From: Bacteroidota bacterium | Lineage (GTDB): Bacteria; Bacteroidota; Bacteroidia; B-17B0; B-17BO | Direction: 5' to 3' | DNA: 6,407 bases | Assembly: GCA_947462425.1 (NCBI GenBank) | Contig: CANHPI010000170.1 | Span: 1 to 6,407 of the forward strand | In this document: positions 1-5,406 of the stretch, in pieces | Layout of the letters: each line of letters starts with the position of its first letter | Numbering within the stretch: the first letter of the stretch is position 1 | Notes under the pieces: model-generated | Seen by the model: the letters and a program-made list of their open reading frames with translations, nothing else | What the model was told of the DNA's origin: nothing | Database searches by the model: none | Position numbers and translations under genes: made by a program

Positions 1-813
1 GATGAAGTTATTGTTTTTGAGCCCGCTTACGATTGCTACATTCCTGCCATTGAAGTTCATGGCGGAATTGTAAAACCCATTGCTTTAGAATATCCAAACT
101 TTACTATTAATTGGGAAACTGTAAAAAAAACCATTACAGATAATACCCGAATGATCATTATTAATTCGCCACACAATCCAAGTGGCACAACCCTTTTGGA
201 AAGTGATTTACTTGAACTTCAAAAATTAGTGATAGGTAAAAATATTATTGTAATTAGTGATGAGGTTTATGAGCATATGTGTTTTGATGGCAAAGAACAT
301 CAAAGCGCAGCTAGATTTAAAACCTTAGCGGCACAATCTATTATTGTTTCCTCTTTTGGTAAAACAGTTCATGCCACTGGTTGGAAAATTGGTTATGTAG
401 CTGCACCAAAAGAGTTAATGATTGAGTTTAGAAAAGTACATCAGTTTTTAGTATTCTGCGTTAACAATCCATTTCAACTTGCTTTAGCAGATTATTTAAA
501 AGATAGCACTACTTATCTTGAACTTCATAAATTTTATCAAGCAAAGCGTGATTATTTTAGAAAACTAATTTCAACTTCGCGTTTCACCATTGAATCTTGC
601 ACTGGCACTTACTTTCAGCTATTAAATTACAAAACCATTACAGACGAAATGGACACTGATTTTGCAATAAGATTAACAAAAGAAAAAGGGTTAGCGTCTA
701 TTCCATTATCCGTTTTTTATACAAAAGAAAATCAGCAACAATTGTTACGTTTTTGCTTTGCAAAAAAAGAAGAAACTTTAGAAAAAGCAGCAGAAATACT
801 ATGTAAACTTTAG
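1..813 (+). CDS. ybdL: Methionine/glutamine-type PLP aminotransferase (YbdL-like), 5' end missing
   Basis: The frame is open from base 1, so the gene starts upstream of the window; 270 residues remain of a family usually near 380. It is a fold-type I aminotransferase of the YbdL/kynurenine-glutamine transaminase group. Counting codons from base 1, one sees the NSPHNPSGT segment with the cofactor-binding Asn59, SDEVYEHM with Asp87 and Tyr90 (pyridine ring contacts), SSFGKT with the Schiff-base Lys121 (bases 361-363), ATGWKIGY, and a C-terminal RFCFAKKEE with Arg250, the likely substrate carboxylate ligand. The stretches GTYFQL and IPLSVFY are typical of YbdL-like methionine aminotransferases. 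The family transfers amino groups between methionine or aromatic amino acids and 2-oxo acids, often with glutamine as donor, in the cytosol. The omega-amidase gene downstream supports a role in methionine salvage with glutamine. Substrate preference is inferred from family resemblance. An internal ATG at 151 is not the start, because conserved sequence continues before it. Confidence 0.9.
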   Translation, partial: DEVIVFEPAYDCYIPAIEVHGGIVKPIALEYPNFTINWETVKKTITDNTRMIIINSPHNPSGTTLLESDLLELQKLVIGKNIIVISDEVYEHMCFDGKEHQSAARFKTLAAQSIIVSSFGKTVHATGWKIGYVAAPKELMIEFRKVHQFLVFCVNNPFQLALADYLKDSTTYLELHKFYQAKRDYFRKLISTSRFTIESCTGTYFQLLNYKTITDEMDTDFAIRLTKEKGLASIPLSVFYTKENQQQLLRFCFAKKEETLEKAAEILCKL

Positions 814-860
814 TTAGAAAAATTAAGTAATAACTTTACTTAACAACCTTTGGTTAAAAC

Positions 861-901
861 AAGCTTCTAATTACAATATAACTAAATTAAAGAAGCTTTT
901 T
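861..901 (+). terminator. Candidate weak intrinsic terminator after the aminotransferase gene
   Basis: AAGCTTCT (861-868) and AGAAGCTT (891-898) are perfect 8-bp inverted repeats separated by a 22-base AT-rich loop, and a run of five T follows from 897. It sits 48 bases after the aminotransferase stop and 49 before the amidase start. If real, it would separate the two genes into different transcription units. The long loop and the low GC of the stem make it weak. Confidence 0.4.
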
Positions 902-949
902 GAACTTAAGAGTATAGAAATAAAACTAGTATATAATAATCAAAATTAA

Positions 950-1732
950 ATGGAAGATTTAAACATAACAATTATTCAAACCCATTTATATTGGGAAGAT
1001 GCAGAAAGTAATTTAAAGCACTTTGATTCTAAAATTAATAACATCATTATACCAACAGATATTATTGTATTGCCAGAAATGTTTACTACCGGCTTTACAA
1101 TGAATCCTAAACAATTTGCTGAAGAACATGGAGGAAAAGGATTGCGATGGATGATCGAAAAAGCAAAACAAAAAAATTGTGTTTTAGTTGGAAGTATTTC
1201 TGTAAAAGATAAAGGACAGTTTTATAACAGATTATATTGGGTAAAACCAGATGGTAGTTTTCAATTTTATGATAAGCGCCATTTATTTAAAATGGGGAAC
1301 GAAGATCAGTTTTATACAGCAGGACCCGAAAAATTAATATTTGACTATAAAGGCTGGAAAATTTGCCCTCTAATTTGTTATGACTTGCGATTTCCGGTAT
1401 GGAGTAAAAACCAAAAAGAAAATAGTTATGATGTTTTAATTTATGTTGCAAATTGGCCTGAAGTGCGCGCCTATCCTTGGAAACAATTATTGATTGCAAG
1501 AGCTATTGAAAATCAATCCTATGTGGTAGGATTAAATAGAATTGGAAATGACGAAAATGGGGTTTCGCATTCTGGGGATTCAGCGGTTATAAATCCTCGT
1601 GGAGAATTAATGAGCACTATTCAATCACACGAAGATAAAGCCGAAACATTAAGTCTGTCTTATAATTATTTAGAAGATTTTCGGAGTAAGTTTCCGGTTT
1701 TATTGGATGGAGATGAATTCGAAATATTTTAA
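950..1732 (+). CDS. yafV: Nitrilase-superfamily amidase, omega-amidase (YafV/Nit2 type)
   Basis: This is a complete 260-residue carbon-nitrogen hydrolase, the usual length for single-domain omega-amidases. The catalytic triad is visible: Glu43 in LPEMFTTGF, Lys109 in YDKRHLF, and nucleophile Cys143 (bases 1376-1378) in ICYDLRFPVWS. Glu118 in GNEDQFYTAG fits the second conserved glutamate of the fold. NWPEVRAYPW and ARAIENQSYVVGLNRIG are strongly characteristic of YafV-like members. Known members hydrolyse 2-oxoglutaramate or 2-oxosuccinamate to the dicarboxylic 2-oxo acid plus ammonia in the cytosol. This would dispose of the product left when the upstream transaminase uses glutamine, pulling that reversible reaction forward. 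The start is the first ATG of the frame. It has no Shine-Dalgarno sequence but an A-rich context, as is usual in Bacteroidota. No clear TAnnTTTG box was found in the 136-bp gap upstream. The exact substrate is inferred. Confidence 0.9.
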   Translation: MEDLNITIIQTHLYWEDAESNLKHFDSKINNIIIPTDIIVLPEMFTTGFTMNPKQFAEEHGGKGLRWMIEKAKQKNCVLVGSISVKDKGQFYNRLYWVKPDGSFQFYDKRHLFKMGNEDQFYTAGPEKLIFDYKGWKICPLICYDLRFPVWSKNQKENSYDVLIYVANWPEVRAYPWKQLLIARAIENQSYVVGLNRIGNDENGVSHSGDSAVINPRGELMSTIQSHEDKAETLSLSYNYLEDFRSKFPVLLDGDEFEIF

Positions 1733-1736
1733 AATT

Positions 1737-3254
1737 CTATTTATAAACTTCGCAAACTAACTTTCTCTTTATTTTAGCCATTAACCATTTCTCGTAATTT
1801 GCAATTAAAGAATTTGAAGATGATTTTTTCTCACTTGTTATATCATTCATCGTTTTTGCGAAACTCTCCAAATAAGTAATTTCTTCTTTTAACGTTAGGT
1901 GCTTTGAAGATGTAATTTTTAGTAAGATTTTTAAAATACCTTCCTCAAATGGATTTAATATTTGGTTTAATCTTTTGTTTTTTAAAACTAATTTTGAAAT
2001 AGATTGAACCAACGTATAGTTTTTTAGTTCGTAATGAATTATAACATTTAAAACTTCAATTCTTGAATAAACCTGAGGTCTTGACTCAAAATTAAACTCA
2101 TTTAATGACTTATTTACAAACTTCAATGCCTTATTGAATTGACCAACACATACTAGTGTAATAGCGTGCAAATAATAAAAATAAAGCATGTGATAGGGTT
2201 CAATATTCATTTTTAAAGCAGAAATTTGATTCTCAATGAGTATAATTTTATCTAGTGCTTGTTGAAAGTTATTGTTGATCAAATAGTATTCTAATTCATG
2301 GGTATTTGTGTGAATAAATACCCTATCTGTAATTACTTCTTTTCTTATATTTATTTTTTTTGTAAAATCATTCAAAACTTTTATATCCTCAAAAAATGAG
2401 GAAGAAGGAAAGAATTTTTTGATGGATAAAAGTCTATTATAAATAGACACGTAATCCAGAGGGTTTTCTGTAGAGTATGTTTTAGATACGTTTAAAATAT
2501 CAACTAACTTTTGTAAGTGGTAAAATTCATTTTCTTTATCGTCAATAGAATAGTAGTAGTTTGAATATATTAAATGATAAAATATTTTTGCTGAAAACGA
2601 TAGTGCATTTTTTTCAAACTTCAATATAGGTTGATTTAAAATAAGTTTAAATTTTTTCAGCACATCATCTTTCGAATGTTGTTCATTTTGAGCTTGCATT
2701 ACATTACTTTCGTAGTAAATATCAGTGATATGTTTTAAGTTGTTTAATAAAACAAGATACTTATCAATTTCTAAATTTACCTCAGACGCTTTTTTTAAGC
2801 CTAACGAATAACCTCTGCATTTTTTTTTCCAAGTTAAAATATCAATCATTAATTGAAAGTTTTCACATTCATCAGCCAGCTCTTCGGCTTTTGTAATCAA
2901 CTTTAATGATTCATTGTATAATCCTTTATGAAATAAGATTTCGATTGACAACAGTAATTCTTTTACCTGCAGATTGAACGTTTTTGAGTTATGGAACTCA
3001 TTTAAGCTTCTTAAAATTAATTGATAGAGATAGTTTTTATCAGCCGAAATAAAATCGGCATTAATTCCTAATTCTTTAAGGTTTTTCTTTATTTCAATAT
3101 CATTTTCAGTTTTATTTTTTTCTAATTCACTAAATAAAGCCACGTATTTATTTTGTGTGCCAATGGTATGTCTTTCAGAAAATATTTTAAAATACCTCTT
3201 TTCCGACATGGTTAAGCTTTTTATCAATATAAACGCATTGCTATTTTTTTTCAT
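1737..3254 (-). CDS. Uncharacterised helical TPR-like protein
   Basis: A 505-residue cytosolic protein with no signal peptide, no membrane segment and no catalytic motif that I recognise. The N-terminus, with LIKSLTMSEKRYFKIF (residues 10-25) followed by KYVALFSELEKNK, resembles the start of a family of hypothetical proteins that I recall as common in Bacteroidota. The remainder is Leu/Lys/Glu/Asn-rich and looks entirely helical. TPR-like units are visible around residues 100-133 (hydrophobic helix, then FHKGLYNESLKLITKAEEL) and 357-390 (LHAITLVCVGQFNKALKFVNKSL). Such repeats usually serve protein-protein contacts, so a scaffold or regulatory role is possible, but none can be assigned. The start ATG (complement of 3252-3254) is preceded by AGGG about five bases upstream, one of the few purine-rich ribosome sites here. 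Met16 is an alternative start but would cut into the conserved opening. It diverges from the beta-helix gene and converges with the amidase gene. Confidence 0.8.
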   Translation of the reverse strand: MKKNSNAFILIKSLTMSEKRYFKIFSERHTIGTQNKYVALFSELEKNKTENDIEIKKNLKELGINADFISADKNYLYQLILRSLNEFHNSKTFNLQVKELLLSIEILFHKGLYNESLKLITKAEELADECENFQLMIDILTWKKKCRGYSLGLKKASEVNLEIDKYLVLLNNLKHITDIYYESNVMQAQNEQHSKDDVLKKFKLILNQPILKFEKNALSFSAKIFYHLIYSNYYYSIDDKENEFYHLQKLVDILNVSKTYSTENPLDYVSIYNRLLSIKKFFPSSSFFEDIKVLNDFTKKINIRKEVITDRVFIHTNTHELEYYLINNNFQQALDKIILIENQISALKMNIEPYHMLYFYYLHAITLVCVGQFNKALKFVNKSLNEFNFESRPQVYSRIEVLNVIIHYELKNYTLVQSISKLVLKNKRLNQILNPFEEGILKILLKITSSKHLTLKEEITYLESFAKTMNDITSEKKSSSNSLIANYEKWLMAKIKRKLVCEVYK

Positions 3255-3263
3255 ATCCCTAAA

Positions 3264-3278
3264 TTCAGACTTACTAAA
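3264..3278 (+). repeat. 15-bp direct repeat, copy 1 (TTCAGACTTACTAAA)
   Basis: This copy is identical to bases 5198-5212 and lies 53 bp (start to start) upstream of the TAATTTTG box of the beta-helix gene. It also falls 10-24 bases upstream of the minus-strand gene's start codon, so it could affect either divergent gene. The flanking bases on both sides differ from copy 2, so the exact match is exactly 15 bp. Confidence 0.6.
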
Positions 3279-3287
3279 AGTAATTAA

Positions 3288-3324
3288 TATTTACTTATAA
3301 AAGCATAAATATGATATAATTTTG
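3288..3324 (+). promoter_or_regulatory. Bacteroidota-type promoter for the beta-helix protein gene
   Basis: TAATTTTG at 3317-3324 matches the Bacteroidota -7 consensus TAnnTTTG exactly. Transcription would start near 3329-3332, leaving a leader of about 12-15 bases before the ATG at 3344. The -33 region is poor: TATTTA at 3288-3293 is the nearest candidate and departs from the TTTG consensus. The same TATTTA/TAATTTTG pair with the same 29-bp start-to-start spacing recurs upstream of the ilv leader. Confidence 0.6.
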
Positions 3325-3343
3325 ATATAACATTAACCGAAAA

Positions 3344-5179
3344 ATGATAAAAAATTTACTCATAATAATTTCTTTTTCTTTTTTAAATTTTGGTAACCTT
3401 ATATCAACTAACTACTATGTTAATGATGGCTTTACAACTAACGATGTGTATTGTATTGTTTCAGGAACGGGATATGTTGGAGTAAATTCTCCAGGAAGAG
3501 GACTTTCCCCATCCACTCCCGTATTAAGTTTAACATATCTTTTAACACAGTATTCCGCATCCATTAATTCAGGAGATATAATATACATAGATGCTGGTAC
3601 TTTTTCCGATGCAGGAATTAACATTTCAAAGAATGGATTAAACATTATTGGAGCTGGCACTAATTTAACCTTTTTTAATTCGAATAACGCTAGTGGTTAT
3701 TTTATGAAAATATTAGCAAACAATGTTCTGTTAAAAAATTTGATGATACAAGAATATGGATATTCTTCTGGAGGAACGGCGCAAGCTTTATTTATTGGGA
3801 ATGGCGTAACAACCTATACTGGAATTGTTGTACAGGATGTACTCTTTGAAAAGAATGGTGGAAGCACGGGAGATATGGCTGTTCATGTTTTAGCAAATAC
3901 TTCATCTAGTTTTATAGGAGGTGGCGGAGTGTGTAACACTACCACATCTAATTATTCTGGTGTATTTCACGTGATAGGAAATAATATTAATTTTCTGATT
4001 TCAAATTATGTTCTAACTGGAAATAGTGGAGATTGTTTTGGCGGCTCTCATGGCGGTGCCATTAGGATTACGGGAGGAAGTTCGACGCAAAAAGTAGAAA
4101 TAAAAAATTCCATTTTTGACAAAAATGAAAATTGCGTCTCAACGTTTAATGCTTTGGATATCTACATGGAAACTGGAGACTTAAAAGTTTATGATTCATA
4201 TTTTAATAATTCTAGGAGTGCTTATGCGGCTGGAACTGCTATAGGTGGTTCCATCGAAGTTTTAGGTGGAAATGCGGCGTTTTATAGGTCTAAGTTTACA
4301 AATCATAGATCTTCTGGAGGGATGCGAGGATGCGCAATAGGTAATGCTGGTGGTGCGGTAATAATAGAATCGTGTTTTTTTAATGGGAATTCTGCTAATA
4401 AAGCAGATGACGTCCATAATAGCTCAGGCTCTATCAGTGCAAATAATTGTATATGGAATGAGATTGGTCAAACTGGAGGCACTTTTACAATTGCTAATTC
4501 GGGGAATCCAATAGTTTTTGAAGGAACAGTTGTTAAAACCAATACACTTGCGCCAACAACTTTTACAAGCCCTTCTACGCCATCCTATACTGGCGCATGC
4601 ACTTCTAGTATTATAATCCTCCCCATCGAACTTACTCGTTTTGAAGGTGATTGCAATAACGGTAATGTGATTTTAAACTGGCAAACGGCATCAGAAAAAA
4701 GCAATCAGGAATTTAATATAGAGCGTTCAATAGATGGTGTAAATTTTGAGATTATAGGAAGTTTAAAAGGAGCAGGTAATAGCAGTAAAATACTAAATTA
4801 TACATTTATTGATGAAAATAAGTTAGATGGCTTAGCTTATTATCGCTTAAGCCAAACTGATTATGATGGTAAAAGGAGTCAATCAAATATTATTTATGTA
4901 GATAATTTGTGTAACCAAAAATTGGATTCAGAAATATCTATTTATCCAAATCCCGCAATTGATAATTTCACACTTGAGTTAAAATTATTTCAGACAGCTG
5001 AGGTTTCATTTGAAATCATTGATGGTATAGGTTGTGTTATTAAAACCATAGGAAGTTTAAAATATAAAATGGGTTTGCAATCATTTAATATAGATGTAAA
5101 TAATTTGGGCAGCGGTGTCTATTTTTTAAAGGTGCTGGTTGATAATAAATTAACCACACATAAATTAATAAAATTATAG
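3344..5179 (+). CDS. Secreted parallel beta-helix protein with type IX secretion sorting domain
   Basis: A 611-residue cell-surface or extracellular protein. Residues 1-21 form a signal peptide (Lys3, then the hydrophobic core LLIIISFSFL, with cleavage probably near Ser21/Thr22). Residues from about 23 to 400 look like a right-handed parallel beta-helix of the pectate-lyase-like kind: NYYVND opening, GDIIYIDAGTF (77-87), GLNIIGAG (98-105), then recurring rungs such as VEIKNSIFDKNEN (251-263), LKVYDSYFNNS (280-290), AAFYRSKF (311-318) and AVIIESCFF (338-346), with Gly-rich turns. LPIELTRFEG at 426 opens a fibronectin-like linker (LNWQTASE, FNIERSIDG, AYYRLSQTDYDG) common in Bacteroidota surface proteins. 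Residues 531-611 are a Por-type C-terminal sorting domain (ISIYPNP, then LGSGVYFLKV and KLIKL), which directs outer-membrane export through the type IX system. No catalytic residues are recognisable, so binding, adhesion or polysaccharide contact are all open. The start ATG follows the promoter closely. Confidence 0.88.
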   Translation: MIKNLLIIISFSFLNFGNLISTNYYVNDGFTTNDVYCIVSGTGYVGVNSPGRGLSPSTPVLSLTYLLTQYSASINSGDIIYIDAGTFSDAGINISKNGLNIIGAGTNLTFFNSNNASGYFMKILANNVLLKNLMIQEYGYSSGGTAQALFIGNGVTTYTGIVVQDVLFEKNGGSTGDMAVHVLANTSSSFIGGGGVCNTTTSNYSGVFHVIGNNINFLISNYVLTGNSGDCFGGSHGGAIRITGGSSTQKVEIKNSIFDKNENCVSTFNALDIYMETGDLKVYDSYFNNSRSAYAAGTAIGGSIEVLGGNAAFYRSKFTNHRSSGGMRGCAIGNAGGAVIIESCFFNGNSANKADDVHNSSGSISANNCIWNEIGQTGGTFTIANSGNPIVFEGTVVKTNTLAPTTFTSPSTPSYTGACTSSIIILPIELTRFEGDCNNGNVILNWQTASEKSNQEFNIERSIDGVNFEIIGSLKGAGNSSKILNYTFIDENKLDGLAYYRLSQTDYDGKRSQSNIIYVDNLCNQKLDSEISIYPNPAIDNFTLELKLFQTAEVSFEIIDGIGCVIKTIGSLKYKMGLQSFNIDVNNLGSGVYFLKVLVDNKLTTHKLIKL

Positions 5180-5197
5180 TTCATTAAAATTGAGTTC

Positions 5198-5212
5198 TTC
5201 AGACTTACTAAA
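5198..5212 (+). repeat. 15-bp direct repeat, copy 2 (TTCAGACTTACTAAA)
   Basis: This copy is identical to 3264-3278. It begins 19 bases after the beta-helix gene's stop and lies 54 bp (start to start) upstream of the TAATTTTG box of the ilv leader, against 53 bp for copy 1. Relative to the inferred transcription start it is centred near -60, a position where activators often bind. The two copies also flank the beta-helix gene as direct repeats. Confidence 0.6.
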
Positions 5213-5222
5213 TCCTTTAACT

Positions 5223-5259
5223 TATTTAGATATTTCAGTTTTAAAATAATTTAATTTTG
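5223..5259 (+). promoter_or_regulatory. Promoter of the ilv leader/ilvE-ilvD operon
   Basis: TAATTTTG at 5252-5259 is an exact TAnnTTTG -7 box. The weak -33 candidate TATTTA is at 5223-5228. Transcription would start near 5264-5267, about ten bases before the leader-peptide ATG at 5275. The promoter lies upstream of both the leader peptide and the terminator hairpin, as attenuation requires. No second promoter fits in the 29 bases between the terminator and ilvE. Confidence 0.65.
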
Positions 5260-5274
5260 CATTGCACTAAAATA

Positions 5275-5322
5275 ATGTTAAACAAATCAACTAATAGCAT
5301 AATTATTATTTCAATCTCTTGA
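5275..5322 (+). CDS. Isoleucine-rich leader peptide of the ilv operon attenuator
   Basis: A 15-codon open frame, MLNKSTNSIIIISIS, ending in TGA at 5320-5322. Four consecutive isoleucine codons (ATA ATT ATT ATT, 5299-5310) and a fifth (ATC, 5314-5316) lie close to its end, immediately upstream of an antiterminator/terminator pair and an ilvE gene. That is the layout of ribosome-mediated transcription attenuators, in which scarcity of a charged tRNA stalls the ribosome on the run of codons. There is one Leu codon and no Val codon, so the sensor appears tuned to isoleucine. The start follows an A-rich stretch without a Shine-Dalgarno sequence, about ten bases from the inferred transcription start. 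Translation is inferred from placement and codon content. A short ATG frame alone would be unremarkable in AT-rich DNA. Confidence 0.72.
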   Translation: MLNKSTNSIIIISIS

Positions 5323-5323
5323 A

Positions 5324-5360
5324 GGGAAGGATAATGTTATGATAACAATTAAGCCTTCCT
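5324..5360 (+). promoter_or_regulatory. Candidate antiterminator hairpin of the ilv attenuator
   Basis: GGGAAGG (5324-5330) can pair with CCTTCCT (5354-5360): six Watson-Crick pairs plus one G-U. The second strand is the ascending arm of the terminator at 5351-5377, so the two structures exclude each other. The first strand starts one base after the leader-peptide stop codon. A ribosome reaching the stop would cover it, while one stalled at 5299-5310 would leave it exposed. A small hairpin, TGTTA/TAACA (5335-5339 with 5343-5347, loop TGA), lies in the intervening loop and would bring the two arms together. A weak 4-bp pairing of 5315-5318 with 5324-5327 could act as the protector when no ribosome is present. 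Pairings were worked out by hand, with no energy calculation. Confidence 0.6.
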
Positions 5361-5377
5361 AACGGGAGGCTTTTTTT
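5351..5377 (+). terminator. Intrinsic terminator in the ilvE leader (attenuator)
   Basis: AAGCCTTCC (5351-5359) pairs with GGGAGGCTT (5364-5372) around a four-base loop TAAC, giving nine pairs including one G-U, and T residues run uninterrupted from 5371 to 5377. This is the strongest terminator signal in the window. It ends 29 bases before the ilvE start and lies 171 bases past the beta-helix gene's stop. It could also end read-through from that gene, but the leader peptide and the alternative pairing upstream favour its being the attenuator. Confidence 0.85.
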
Positions 5378-5406
5378 ATTTATTAATAATTTTAAAATAA
5401 AGAAAG

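Noticed and set aside
823..843. Perfect 8-bp inverted repeat TTAAGTAA/TTACTTAA just after the aminotransferase stop
   Set aside because: The stem is almost all A-T and no T run follows, so it does not qualify as a terminator. Such repeats are expected by chance in DNA this AT-rich.
1287..1499. 70-codon minus-strand open frame inside the amidase gene
   Set aside because: It lies wholly opposite the catalytic core of a well-supported gene, and its translation shows no recognisable motif; it is a shadow frame.
3275..3282. Minus-strand TACTTTTA as a -7 box for the TPR-like gene
   Set aside because: It matches TAnnTTTG except for the last base, has no convincing -33 partner, and overlaps the 15-bp repeat. 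Too weak to annotate.
3415..3660. 81-codon minus-strand open frame inside the beta-helix gene
   Set aside because: It is opposite a gene with a clear signal peptide and domain structure, and it has no start-region signals or recognisable features.
5180..5251. Terminator directly after the beta-helix gene
   Set aside because: No GC-containing hairpin with a T run was found in this stretch. The first good terminator is the one at 5351-5377.
5180..5406. T-box or metabolite riboswitch upstream of ilvE
   Set aside because: I see no T-box AGGGUGGNACCGCG-like sequence or known riboswitch core. The short Ile-rich frame and paired hairpins explain the leader better.
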